A stretch of DNA of 64,000 nucleotides from Apostichopus japonicus (lineage: Eukaryota > Echinodermata > Holothuroidea > Aspidochirotida > Stichopodidae): contig NC_092565.1 of assembly GCF_037975245.1 (NCBI RefSeq), positions 15,095,499 to 15,159,498 on the forward strand, given 5' to 3'. The position numbers and the translations under genes are program-made. Every line of letters begins with the position of its first letter. Position 1 is the stretch's first letter. Below the pieces are notes generated by a model. The model worked only from the letters and a program-made list of their open reading frames with translations, was not told where the DNA came from and ran no database searches. Positions 48,839 to 61,745 of the stretch are shown here, piece by piece.

Positions 48839-51800
48839 GTGCGTGTACATTACAGTGATGGCACTCGAAACCTACAGAGCACCTGGTATGCACTTTATTG
48901 TGTCGGGTTGGGGTAGGGGACCAGAGGAGGGGAATCCGGGTGACCGAAATCCTCAAAATCGAATTCCATTTCAATTGACTAGCCATATTTACTTTTAAAA
49001 AAAAATCCATTATGTCCTCGTAACAGGAGGCTTCAGTGGGGAAATCATGCCCCACCCCTTCCATCCCCACGACTCAATTTTTTTTACAACAATGTGCTAA
49101 ATGCGTGATGCCTCGAATTTAAAGGCCTCAATTTCACTACCACTAAACATAGATCTTACTCGAGGTCCCTCGGTTGTTAAATTTTGCTCAGGTTGTAAAC
49201 GTTAAGACCTCGATTTATTATGATTGTATTTGTACTTAATGTTATTCCAGCCTCACCCTTGCACTTTTTGACACTCCCACCCAATAGTTTCACTCACACA
49301 CCTTTACAGTACTCCATGATCACTTTGAGAGTGCCACGCTTGGCCTGCCCCAGTAAGGTGAGCTCAATAGATTAACATATCATTATGGTGTATCGTCAGC
49401 CAACAATAGGCTGGAATTTGACACAGATCTCGGAATGGACAAGTAAATGAGGAGCCTTAATTTACCCCCGGCCTAGTACTGACTATCTCCACCTTGCTAT
49501 CGTTTCCCGGGCAGGGCCCACAGCTGGAACTTTTGGTTTTATGTGGTTATTGGTTTAGCGAAGTGGTTTCTTTAGTCCCTCGACATGACTTGTATAATAT
49601 GAGACGTTGACTTGTGTGTTATTGACTAGTATCCGCTCGAATCATTCATCACTTTCCCCCATATACCTACCTTTTATCTCTTTTTCTTCCTTACAACGCC
49701 AATTTACACTCAACTAAGGCTAATAACAATCAACTCTGGTTTGTGAAACGACCCAGTCGATCGTTTGGATAAATCCGATCCTGTAATTCATTCTTTGTGC
49801 ACGAAGAATTCGTCACCGAAACTAACCACGGTGTATAGACTATACATGTTTGTCAATCAATGGGGATTATCGGCGTCAGTGCAGTAGTACGCATGCTCCG
49901 CCTATAAGATCATGTTTCCAAAGTTCACATTTATGTCTGATCGTATCAAACTATCGCATGGGTTTTGAATGAATCAAATGCAGTGTGAAGTAAATTAATA
50001 TTTGTCATGCATCTGCCCCCCCCCCCTCGGTACCCCCACCTTTTTTTCTATCAGTGGGCAAAATGGAATAAGGTGCTTCTGGTAACAATATGTTTACGTG
50101 CGGCCTACTCTACATCAAATTAGCTTATACTATAGCAATGCATAAATGTCTACCACTCACACATATAAAAATTACAACAGCTAAAGGAAGATATTTAATC
50201 TATTTCTGATCAAGATGAAATTGCAGTTAACCTTGTTCATAATTCCCAAATAGGAATACGTCGCTAAGTCGATCGGTTACTATTTCAACTTCAGTGAAAT
50301 TCTACATTTGCTAATATGCTAAATAACTTGCTATCGAACTTTTCAAATCTGGCTATTTTAGTGGTTAAATGTATATATTCGCCTTAAACGATCGAAATTA
50401 GTCCAGAAAAGATATGATTGGAAAATTCAATATGAAAAACAGGGTAGCCTGAATAGTATAGTATGAATCTATCAATGAGTATATAGGCTTGGTATGAGAA
50501 CGCATAAGGAAGTGTTGAGCAGTTGAGTCAATGTATTGTACGGACACTATTCTTGATGGTCCAGTCTATTTGACCGATAAGTCATCAATGTCAACTTCTC
50601 AACATTCAACTTCTCGACTCCAATTACTTCCCGCACTCCGTCATTTCGTCTCCTCCCCCCCCCCCCCCCGTCATATTAATCCCTTCCCAAGATAGATCCC
50701 AACCTTTACCGCTGCTCGGTCCAGGATCATATTTTCTGCCCGGCCCTATTCTTCGGTCAGCATGCCCACTGCTCCCCACCCAGCTAAGCCTTCCAAGCCT
50801 TAGGTAAATAGCAAACATGGTCCCGAAGTTTACATTATACTATAGTGATCCCAATGTACCACCTCTAATTTATTGTCATACCAGGGAGCTGGTAATACCA
50901 ATGGAGCATCACGGTAATGCCGTGTGCTAACGTATACTGCATGACACTTAGCCTTTCACAGGAATTGATAGTTTCGAAACATTCAGGGCTATAGCTGCAC
51001 AAGTTTATTAATAGAAACATATCTTTATGTGCATTACCAACTACAGAGGACAGTCCATCAGATTAAATATACATAAAATATCATGAACATATTATACATA
51101 TATAATTGTTAGTAATTTAAAATAGAATTGTGAAAAATTATATTTAAGGAACTTGACTATAGGTATATGGCGCCATGGCCACCAATCTAAATTACGTACA
51201 CGAATAAATCTTTCATTTTAAAAAGACGAATCAATTGGGGAAATCCTGTGTAATACAGTGAAGAATCCCGTGTCTGCGTACCTGGTCCTTGGTCAAGCAT
51301 CACAGTACAGTGATATAGAGACATTATAGACTGCTTGGTTTTCAATATGACTTGTCGAGCGTCTCAGTGACTTAGCTGCTTGTATAATTTATTCTTCTTT
51401 TTTTATCTTTCTAATGTTCATTTAATATTTATTTCACTTAGGGTAACTCGGTTCACCAGAGGTTATCATCCCCGAGACCCTCACGTATACAAAGACATAA
51501 ATACGGGAAAATTGAAATGAAAACAAAGATGCAAATAAACAAATAACATGAAAGCTATAACAAGTATACAGATACACGCAACAAATGGTAAAGACTATAT
51601 AGCACAAGGGAATAGCAACATGAGAACATGAGGAACACAAGAAAGAGCTGACGCTTGGTAATAAACGGTCATAAAAGGTATGAATGTGATATATTCGTCA
51701 TGGCGACATGTAGGAGGATAGGGAAGGGGTATTGATGGATCTTCTAAGCCGACGGATACAGATTATCAACGTAAACGGTACCGTACCCCTTTCGTTTACT

Positions 51801-54224
51801 CCTGCCCATGTCATACGAGTAAAGAGCCTAATCGCAGGGTCAGCTGAGGTTCATGAAGGTCACCCATCCAAATAATACAACAAATTCCCTTTCTTTCTCA
51901 TATGACATCCTTTGTGTTGTAATCATGTATAACTGAATTATTTTTTATTCACCGTTGTGCTTTACATTTCATTATGAAAAAAGTACCAAATTTCGGCATT
52001 CCGATATTAAAGTTTTATAGATTGCCTTAACAGCCACCACTGCGGTTACAGGAAACATTAATTTCCTGAGTGAACTGAACGTTTCCGACTTACACATAAT
52101 CCGGTATGTTATATTGGTGAGAAACTTTCCCTTGGTAAAGTTTCTCCGGTGTAACAACAAAAATAAAGTAAGACAGTTATTTTTAACTGTAATTAAAGTT
52201 ATTGTGCTCGCAGCTATAGTTCCATCAGTGATATAGACTGCTGCCTCCATACCCACTCAGTGACGCCAAGAGCCGGACAGATCGGGCCCCCAGGACCCCC
52301 CATTGCAGTCTTCATCATTCCTGAAGTATATTATGAAAATTTGAGTAAATTATTATATATCCCATATTTCCTCGGCCCCTAATTGACCCCAGGGCTGACT
52401 CCCTTCTCGTCAGGTCTGTCGTCATTGTCTCATTTGCATCAATAGGTCTATTACCGAAACTGGAGTACAAACAGAATGGAAAGAATAAAACTACTTAGGT
52501 TTTATAATACACACAATACTGCCGTCCAATACGATGGTCATGTTGTTGACCAATTATAATGATGTTAACCGGATTTCAATCAAGTATTTTGGTGCCAGTA
52601 TATAGCTATATATTCGACCGTACTTGATGCTACACCCCCCCCCCCCCCCGCCTCCTTACGGCTCGACTGAAAGGGACTGATTACCCGGACCCACTGAGTG
52701 GGGAAGGGAAGGTAGCCTTATATAAAGAAAGGGACTTGACAGAAGTCTCTATAGAATGCTAAAAGCAGGTTAATTTCTGCTTACATTGAGACAAAGAACC
52801 GACGATCAAGTTTCATTTTAAAAGTTATAGCACAACGGGAAGAATGACATATTTCCCAGGAAGTATAGGCCTAACTTCCTAACATATATGACCTAACATA
52901 CCTGCACCCAATCGTGGATTAAAGTGAAAATGATTATATGTGGGATAGGTCAAGAATAAATGTAAACATGGATGTGGTGCATGGGGTGGGATAGGGAGGG
53001 TCTGAGGTAACACTGACTTTGGTAGGACCCTGTGCGTAAATATAGGAACAGGTAACAGTGGACAGCGGAACAATTCGTACCAGTCGAGTTGGAGTATAGA
53101 GATTTAATGGGCCAATCTATATAGAATACAAAGTTAGGTATCGAGTTAGATGTCTAGATTCAACTCTATACATCCAACTTAGAATACATCCAACTTCGAA
53201 TACATCAAACTTTATAGGTGGATGTATAAGTATAACAACATGACAGTAAATATATGAACGTTCAAAGGGAAAATATATTGTGAGCACACATTGTTCGATC
53301 TGTCCCGCCCCACAGGAAGTATAATTGACACTTTATAGACCCAAGTTGACCGGTTTCTGAATTTTCAAGAATCACTTCAGATATTTACTGATGCTGTGAA
53401 GTCTGATATAACAATCAATGTAGATTCACGAATCTCTGATTTTGATTACAATTGGGCACAACATTAACTAGAAACTCGTTCATATAAAGCACCTCTATAA
53501 CCCCCCCCCCCCCCACCCCTCCAAACAATCCTTTAACACAATCATGATTCGAGGTTGATTATCAAACCACGTATACTACTAAAGTGTCCAACTTCCCTTT
53601 CAATACGCGGACGTTATAGTGTGGTGCGTACATAGACTTTTCTGTCTTTGTTAAATTAAAGTCGTGTGATCCATTTACTGCGGATGGCACTTGCTTATTT
53701 ATGTTTATCCAGACGTGTAACGGCCATTGGCTAATATGAAATACACATTGCCCTTTAAAACATACATCATCAGTTGTCGGCCATAACTTAGACATTTTTC
53801 ATTCCTTCCGGTCGGGGCACGAATGATCCAAGAAATGGTTTCAGGGTCTTAGTACTGTTTTATTGCTAATATCATCAAAAAAAGTATGATCACAATTGTT
53901 TATTAAAGTTCTTCCGATTGACTTTATTTTCTAGCGTTGAATTTAGAATTAAAGGGGTATGACGAAAAGTCAAGTGGCACTGACTTTCAGTATGTCGTGT
54001 TTTCTAAAAGCTGTATTTTTCTGTATCATTCTAAGCTCGGATATATTCACACATCATAATATTGAGGATTTATAGAGTGCAGACATATCCACCGATAACA
54101 GTGCTCAAGGTGCATCCCAATATGACCCTGGTCAACGATAACCTGTCAAACAAAGAGATTATTAATTAATAATCCCTCCACATGGCAGCAGTTAAACAAT
54201 GCCCAACTGACAACATATCTCACA

Positions 54225-54353
54225 GGGCCCCAGTTATACACCTGGGTGAAGAGAGGCAATGGAGATGGAGTGCCTTGCCCAAGGACACGATGTAATGATC
54301 TGGCCAGGGCTCGAACCTGCAAGCCTTAGATCACAAGTCCACTGCCTTAACCA
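54225..54353 (-). repeat. tRNA-derived SINE-like copy 2, head truncated
   Basis: Nearly identical to 48690-48838 from the tail through the B box (GGTTCGAGCCC on the minus strand) to CTTGTGATCTAAGG and GGTTAAGGCAGTGG. It lacks the first ~20 bp of the head, which here are replaced by unrelated sequence. Confidence 0.7.
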
Positions 54354-54908
54354 TAATGCTATGATTGTATACCCCTCTAATACCTCTCAATCCAACAGAT
54401 CTGTTTAGTTACAACTTGTAGGATGATCCTAGACCTATTTATTGTTTAAGTTTTAATCCACAAATTCACAGTAAAATTCTGATTTCCCACCTCTGAATCC
54501 ATCCTGTTGCTAGTTCTGTGGAATAAAGTGAGGTAACAAGTCCTGGTGTACCCATCCAGAACCAGGGCCCTCAGGCACAAGTATGTCACTGAAGGCCTCT
54601 TTTGGAAATCTCCAGTTTCTTAAATATATCAGAAAGATATAGTAATCTTTATTACATATTTCCCAGGCCCCTAGTTGACCTTGGTTGTTGCCTCATCCCC
54701 ACCCCCCCCCCCCCCTCCAGGCCTGCTGATTGAGTATTGCGGCAATGTCAACTCTTTGTGCAACTTGAAGTTAGAAAGACAATCATTAAAGAAATTCTAT
54801 AATAAAGGACAAGGAAAACGAAAGATATGGACACTGAGCATCAAAGCAATCAGTAAGTTGAGACAGTTTCTAATGCTAATACCTCTCTAAACTGTCCTCC
54901 CATATCAT

Positions 54909-55013
54909 GCTTCAAAGCACTCATATTGGCAGTATGAACAGTTCCTTAAACCTTTATCTGATAGAAACATGATATTCATCTTGCTCATACTGACAATATG
55001 AGTGCTTTGGAGC
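54909..55013. other. 31-bp inverted repeat, pre-miRNA-like hairpin
   Basis: Arms 54909-54939 and 54983-55013 pair over 31 bases with three non-Watson-Crick positions, around a 43-nt loop. The core of the arm is AAAGCACTCATATTG. Overall length (105 nt) and pairing resemble a microRNA precursor, but no known miRNA is recognised and it could be a small foldback transposon. Confidence 0.5.
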
Positions 55014-57801
55014 AGGACATGAAAGTACAGCGTAGAAAAAATGGTCCCAACTGGGTGCAGGAATAAAGACTGACTGCATAACTCCTTATTGCAAGAGAAA
55101 CATAATGTACAAATTACATAGACATAAAAAAAAACAAGACAATTGATATTATAATTTCTAATGTCTCTTGTGTATTTACACCGAGAAACTGTTGGCAAGA
55201 ATTCTTAAATAGTTATAAATGAGTATTTAAATTAGCAGTAATAGCATTTGGCCAAAAGGCAAATTCAACCAAGTAGTTTCTTCTGAAAACAACAAATTAC
55301 AATTCTAAAAAGGGAAACTTCTACTAATATTAATATTGCAGCTCATTACTTAAACAGCTGGTACTACCATTGGAAAAGAAAATATTGGTATCAACATCAT
55401 TAAAACCATAGACTGCAGCTAATAGCATTATGTACTAAGGTATACAAAAGGAAAATGCAAAAAGAATTGTTACTTGTTTCAATATTTATGTCAAAACTAT
55501 TGCATATTTTAATGCGAAATTAGGGTGAAGGAGATTCCAGGGCAACGTAAGATTAACATTGGTAATCAAGAGTCCTATTTCATAACATTGAAAGACCATC
55601 TGAATTGACTTTGATCAATTTTATGATTTTATTTGAAACAGAAATTTCATGGCAATGGAAGTTTAGTAACTTGACCCTTACTGAGTTTCATTTCAAACAA
55701 TGGGAACTTCAAAATTACTTTGAAATGTTGATGTTTTCCACTTTTGCTTTATGGCGTGATAAATACTACTATGGGAAATTATCGGTCCACAAAATACTGA
55801 AAACAAAAAGTATATAATCATGAATACCTTGCTCACTTTTGTTTGGCAAAAAGAAATAGGTGCCCTAGTTTGATCAATTCAAACGTTATTTTGAGTAACA
55901 ATATGTTTTGTAAAATTCTTTAATTACAAATTGCATATTGCTTTGACATAGGTGAAGTACCACAAGAGGCTCTTACCCATTCTTCTCCAAAGGCTTGAGC
56001 CTTTGAGACACAAAATGGTGAATTCTCAAATGAAGGCTACTGATAATAAACTATGATGAATGTCAATGGTTGACTATGTACAATCTGGTTAGAAGTAAAA
56101 CCATCTACAAGTTATACTCAATGCAGTAATGACTTTAGATACAATTTTAGTCTTGATATGTCATATTTGAAGGAATAAAAATACAAAAATATAGTATATA
56201 AATATGTCTTCCAAACTGAAAAATAGAAATATTATAATCATCTTTACAATATGCTAAATATTTGGAATGCTCCTTTAAGGCTAAAGAGATTGTGGCATCG
56301 GCCCTCGATGCAGTCATAAATTATGTCTATGTTAATCCAATATTTCATTAATGACTATAGAGCAAAACATGTAATTCTTCTAACTTCATATAAACACAAC
56401 ACCCTTAGATGATATTCAACATCATTTGTCCTTGACAATGTGAAAGGTGTGGTAAACATGGTATTTGAGGCTTTTAATGTCTTGTTTCACTATCATTGGA
56501 TCAACATAATTGTCTGTGTTAGACTAATTTTTTTAGACTAAACATTTGATTCTCAGATGTTTAATGGTCATTTCTCATAAATCAAAACTGGTAAAGAAAT
56601 ACAACCTGGAAGGATAGAAGTATGTTTAAAATGGTTTCCAACATATTGAACATTCATTTTGTGCCTAAAGTCTACCTTGAGGCCATTTATAATTAACAGC
56701 AATGCAAACGTTATGAGATCTATAAGAAAAAAAGCAGACAGAACCTCAGAGAAGATAGGCCCACCAAAGTCTATCCCTTTCTGATTTCCACCCACAAGGG
56801 GGATTGATCTCAACCCATCATATTCCAAGTGACATATCTGACTTGTCAAAATAGACTTAATATTGTGATTGCATTAAACAATGCTTTCCAATTTCGGATC
56901 CCAGCAGAAATGACAAACACATTCCCTGAATCCCCTCATTCCTGGTACCTTGATCCAGATGGAACTTGTTAATTTCATTCAGTCCTTCCTATCAACCCTC
57001 CCTTTCCCTTCAACCCTTCTTCATGTCAAACTCCTTCCCCTCACCCTCCACAAAACAATCCTAATTCAGGTTAATTGCGTGATTAGGAAATAATATAATA
57101 CACTTTTTACAGAATTAATTGTTGTAACGTCACTATACAGTTGATAACCAAGCATGCCGTACTAGGCCTACTACTTAGGCCTAATATTTCGTGCACATAG
57201 TTAATGCCATGAGCGCATATAGCTGTAGGGCCTAGGCAATGCAAAATACAAGCCAAAGCATCGACCATTCTCGATATATTGCGCCCTTGTTTATCACTTT
57301 TAACGACCACACAGGAGAGATGAGAACTCACACCATAAAATGGAAAGATGTCGAATGTTCGCAATTCCTGAAACGTCCGAGATAGAAACAGCTGGTGAAA
57401 TTCTTCTGAAATTGAGTCCTTACGAACATTCACGAAGATTCTGGTCAGCACTAGCAAGTAGCAGTCGTGAGCGTTATTGTTTACGTTCTATTAATAGACT
57501 GTATGTTATGATCCTTGTTAACTAGGCTCCGCCTTAACTCTCTGTTAGTTTCAGCTATACTGGATCCGAAATAATACGATCTTAATTAATTTTGTATCTC
57601 AATGTCGTCATATATTTCAGGCTATAATGAGGTATTTCATTTTATTCGCATTATTTTTCACTTCTTTGCTGATGTAATACACTATTTGTGATCGATTATT
57701 TTAAGGGCTAATTCCGAACCCAATTTCCGATTTTCGCACGAAAGTCAACTGTCTGTTTGGGCGGAGCTAGAATCACTAACAGACCGCTAGGCGGAGTCAC
57801 A

Positions 57802-57824
57802 GAAATTTCCAGGTCCTTCTTGAA
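57802..57824 (+). promoter_or_regulatory. Five-unit heat-shock element upstream of sHSP1
   Basis: GAA, TTC, GGT, TTC and GAA follow one another at exact 5-bp spacing. Four of the five units are perfect and in the alternating orientation bound by heat-shock factor trimers; the middle unit keeps only its G. It lies about 300 bp before the sHSP1 start codon. Confidence 0.75.
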
Positions 57825-57896
57825 TATGTTACACACATCGGAAATGTGAAATCACAACGTCATGTTTACGGGTCTTCACTAGAAAAGACTCTACTG

Positions 57897-57927
57897 TTCG
57901 AGAAGATTGCGGCTAGTAAGATAAATA
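57897..57927 (+). promoter_or_regulatory. Proximal heat-shock element and TATA-like box of sHSP1
   Basis: TTC-GA-GAA-GA-TTG (57897-57909) gives two perfect and one near-perfect unit. GATAAATA at 57920-57927 follows 11 bp later and is extended to ATAAATACTG, the same word as the sHSP3 TATA region. The ATG is 200 bp further on. Confidence 0.6.
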
Positions 57928-58119
57928 CTGCTAATTTTCTACACACTTATTCATTCACTACCTGATTCGATAGAGAACAGATCTATTCTCCTTCCGAAGA
58001 AACCTATAAGACACCTCACCGTGTAACGAGAGAGAGATCAAGTTGGACTCATTGCCAGGTTATAACTCAAATTTGAACATTTCATCTCTGAACTATAAGA
58101 TCATTCGACATACCACACA

Positions 58120-58797
58120 ATGGCATCCCTGCTAGTTCTTCCAAGTTTTGACTTCGAATTGCCATCATCCTCGGCGGTACAAGATAGTCATTGTGGATGC
58201 GTTCGGCGACGCCTCGGTCCCTTCAGAACGCGTTATCAACCACGCCATCGTTGGAGCCCATTTGAAGTTTCATCTCGCTTATTTGAATTTCTCAACGACG
58301 AGAGCTTTGGTGACCGACATCTTAATAAGTCGGAATCTTCACCAGCTGCCAAGAGTGAATCGAACCAGCCGATTGAAAGGAAAGAAGACACTTCAAACAA
58401 TTTTAGTGTTTCTGTGGATCTCGGTAAGATGTTCAGTCCTGAAGAAATATCAGTAAGACTCGTTGACAGATCTCTGAGGATCGAAGGAAAACATGAAGAG
58501 AAAGGAGAAGCTGGTGAGTTCACGTCTCGGCAATTTACCCGTTCGCACTATCTCTCCAAAGACATTGACATTGAGAAACTAAGGTCAACATTATCTGAAG
58601 ATGGCGTGCTCAGAATTGTAGCTCCAAAGTTGGAACAAAAAACACCCGAACCTGTCGAAAGAAATATCCCCATCCAGCAAGGAGAGGCAGCAGCGTCCGC
58701 CAGTGACAATGAGATGAAAGAGGATGATGAAGGGAAGAAGGAGGAGGGCCACAGAGAAAGGAGCGTAGAAGATCGAGAGCAGACAGATTCTAAGTAA
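58120..58797 (+). CDS. Small heat-shock protein (alpha-crystallin/HSP20 family), sHSP1
   Basis: A single intronless frame of 225 aa. Small HSPs are ATP-independent chaperones that form oligomers and hold unfolding proteins, usually in the cytosol. The N-terminal arm (1-91) starts MASLLVLPSF, shared with the neighbouring paralogues, and is arginine-rich around 28-44. The alpha-crystallin domain runs about 92-171 (FSVSVDLGKMFSPEEISVR, LRIEGKHEEKGEAGEFTSRQ) and includes the conserved DGVLRIVAPK near its end. The C-terminal IPI anchor is at 183-185 within ERNIPIQQG, followed by an unusually long acidic tail to 225. Heat-shock elements upstream indicate HSF control. Polyadenylation signals AATAAA occur at 59440 and 59638. 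The start follows ACACA and matches the paralogue N-termini. Confidence 0.93.
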   Translation: MASLLVLPSFDFELPSSSAVQDSHCGCVRRRLGPFRTRYQPRHRWSPFEVSSRLFEFLNDESFGDRHLNKSESSPAAKSESNQPIERKEDTSNNFSVSVDLGKMFSPEEISVRLVDRSLRIEGKHEEKGEAGEFTSRQFTRSHYLSKDIDIEKLRSTLSEDGVLRIVAPKLEQKTPEPVERNIPIQQGEAAASASDNEMKEDDEGKKEEGHRERSVEDREQTDSK

Positions 58798-60028
58798 CGA
58801 GGGGGAAGACTAAAATCTTTTACGAATATTTGATTTGTCATTAATATACGTCACTGGAACGGTTGATAATGTTCAGTCCATGATACATACACAGGACTAT
58901 AACGCTGTTTATACAAGGCTAGATAACATCATGTTTACAAGTTAATACTACTATATTCGAGAGGTTGAGGCCTACACCTTACAATTCATCCTGTGTTCAC
59001 CCTGCTTATTAACCTGTCTGTATTATGTGCTTGTATTTGTCCCTTGTGTTACTGTTACTTGTCATTCAGCCTCTGCAGAAGATCCTGCCCAGGATGGAAA
59101 CGTCAGGCCCACTTATTATCTATACATTCTCTTACACACTGCTCTTTGGTGGATAAGCAGTTTGCTAACAGTTTTTGATTAATTTTATTTCAATTTTATT
59201 TCAATTTTGTTTTATTTTTGTTTTCACTATTCAAGTTTGTAAGACCATGTAATTGTAATTTAATCTGCAGAAAATGTAAATTTTTTGACAACTGCTTGCC
59301 AAGGCTGGTCTTCTTGGTAACATATCAGATGACAAAGAGCCTGTTTATACCGAAATTACATACGTTGTTAACCTATTAAAAATAAGCGTTCTATGAATAT
59401 AAACGTATAAATGTATCAACATGCAATATGGTCTATAATAATAAATTCATTTTCGAATTCTTGCATACACACTAAATTATAGTATGAATTATCAAATTTC
59501 TGTCCGATATTTTGTCGATTGTGTTTGGTTTTTTGTAATTTTTCAAATATTTCATATCTCTACATGTTTGTATTTTCCACTGTATAAGCCTTAACAACTG
59601 GATCTTTACATATGTTATTCCACTATTTCAATGTCGAAATAAATATTGTCAAAATCCCAGCTACTGATTGTTAAGTAATTTCTTATTTCTATATGTTTAA
59701 CACATTCGCTGAAACTAATCAAGTTGTGTAGTTTAATAAAAGTTGTGGATACAAAGATCTGTTTGTTTTTTTGTTTGCGCGGTTCATTAACATGAACGAA
59801 AATTCCACTGAACGCGGGAAAAAAACTGTATAAGGCCCCCCCCCCAACCCTCCCCTCAGCACTATCTCTTCACCCTTCTTTCAACCTCCATAGCCAGCAT
59901 CCAGCTATGTCCATTAAGACTTGTAATTTAGAATAGTATTTCACGCCACCATCTCCTCAAATTGACGTCTTAACTTATATATAATTAAAATTGTAGTGGG
60001 TTGGAAAATCCAGTGAAAAACCCTTCCA

Positions 60029-60099
60029 GCCTCCACCTGGGTTCGAACCCGGGCCTCACGCTTTATATGCGGATACCCTAACCAGTAGGCTATGGACGC
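60029..60099 (-). repeat. tRNA-like sequence, probable SINE head or tRNA pseudogene
   Basis: On the minus strand the 71-nt sequence can be folded as a cloverleaf. The acceptor arms GCGTCCA and TGGAGGC pair at 6 of 7 positions, the A box is TAGCCTACTGG, the B box is GGTTCGAACCC, and the T stem pairs at 4 of 5. The anticodon position reads ATA, which would be an unusual tyrosine isoacceptor, and the anticodon stem has a mismatch. A T-run lies in the following TTTTTCACTGG. A degenerate SINE head or pseudogene is more likely than a working tRNA. Confidence 0.5.
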
Positions 60100-60121
60100 T
60101 AAATGTATGTCCAGAGGTTCG

Positions 60122-60123
<2 letters not shown>

Positions 60124-60174
<51 letters not shown>
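60124..60174. repeat. (TA)n microsatellite
   Basis: About 25 uninterrupted TA dinucleotides, just upstream of the tRNA-like sequence when read on the minus strand. Confidence 0.97.
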
Positions 60175-60177
<3 letters not shown>

Positions 60178-61745
60178 CATGAAATAACATAAACCAACAT
60201 AAGACATACAAGAGTAGTCAATCCAGTGCAATCTTCGTTATGAAAACTAACAGTGGCACCAAATATACGTTTGCGAGATCGGTGCTTCCAGTATTGAGAA
60301 ATAAGCATGCGATTGTAAGCTGGTCATGAAGAGTGTTATGACTGAGTCTCTCTCACAACGCTGCCCCTCCCACCCTCCCCCCCCCCCCCACCAAACACAC
60401 TTACAGACTGACTCGGACAAGCAGACGACCTTAGTAAATACCGTACCCAGCTATTCACAGCGAGTCCAAATGATCATGATTCTGGCTATGCTGAACTTAG
60501 GTCTGTTTGTATCTGTAATATACCTATACAGAGCAGCGGCCCCCAAACTGTCGCTAATATACGTACATAGAAGGGGAATCAGTATACTATGGCTTGAACC
60601 TACCTACCTACCCAGTTGAACTGAAAACCTTGATGTCAGAAACACACACAGTGTCAATTCTAACAGGGTATATGTATAGTGTATGGGGTTGGGTGGGGCT
60701 ATGGGTGGGTGTGGGGCGAACCCGAAATGATTTTGGCTATGCTGAAATGTCATTCATGGATTGCCCTTCGCAACTTAACCACTACAACTTTCACAACCTG
60801 GAACAATATAGCATTAGTGCAGTAACAATGCAATCAAGACAGTGGTTTTCTAGTGCGCATGCATGCACTGCGAAGACGAATTATCCGTCACTGCGAAATT
60901 CTTGATATGAAAGTGTTTCTAATATTAAAGTGCCAAATATAAAAATAATGGAAAAGAGTAATGATATTGAGTTACTTGTAAAATCGTGTATTTAGTTTCA
61001 GGAAATGAATATATAGTTTACGACAGCATACATATTAATTATAATATCGTAATAATAAGATAAATAGAACATTATTTTGATAAATCTTGGTCATTGTTGT
61101 ATCATTAAATGTCTGTCATAATAATGCTGCTGAAGAAAACAACATGACAAAATGTATCTCTTACAGAATGAAAACAAACTAACAAACAAGAAATTCAAGA
61201 ATGATACGTACAACTATAGTCGACTAGCAAGATACACTAAGACCAGGTCACATATTCTTGATATTAAAAACAATTCACAATTTGATATAAAGCTTAAAGA
61301 AACAACCAAAGATTGGACTGCAGTGATGGTTCAAACTGTAAATCGGAAAACAGTCGTACATATATTAAGCATTTATACATAAAACATAATATTGTGAGTA
61401 CACTTCAGTTTACAATCCAAAGTCCAATTAAATCGAAGATTAAGTTCAGCCATGATCTTAAGGGTATAGGTGCTACGCGAATATTAATGGTTTATGAAAT
61501 AATGAATTAAATCGTATAGTTGAGTAAAGTAAATATAGTTTAAACATAATTACCAAATAAATAACAGAACAATCCGAACGAAATTTTCTGTTAAAACAGT
61601 TAAAATAGAAAAGTTTTGCAAAAGCAGCTGTAGTGTCCATAATTAGTAACTGTATATATTGCATGAATCACATGAAGGAGCCACTGGTTGACAGCAGATA
61701 TCAGACTTCTTTCAATCGTTAATTGACGCCTGTTTTTTTCTTCAG

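Larger units (their letters stand above)
47061..57800. other. Intergenic region; no convincing gene
   Basis: Between the arid5b-like start and the sHSP cluster I see no exon chain with consistent splicing. It contains a hAT MITE (47719-48102), two SINE-like copies (48690-48838, 54225-54353), a miRNA-like hairpin (54909-55013) and many C-runs. A possible minus-strand first exon at 57333-57457 is listed among the findings only. Confidence 0.6.
58798..61745. other. Region between sHSP1 and sHSP2; 3' UTRs and repeats
   Basis: Both flanking genes end towards this 2.9-kb stretch, so their 3' UTRs lie here. It contains candidate polyadenylation signals for sHSP1 (59440-59445, 59638-59643), C-runs at 59836-59845 and 60377-60389, a tRNA-like sequence (60029-60099) and an AT microsatellite (60124-60174). 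No further gene is seen. Confidence 0.7.

Noticed and set aside
56568-56849. 93-residue minus-strand frame with a hydrophobic stretch
   Set aside because: No splice partner, no recognised family and no promoter; it could be chance in AT-rich DNA.
58148-58841. Overlapping frames on both strands within sHSP1
   Set aside because: They are shadows of the sHSP1 coding frame.
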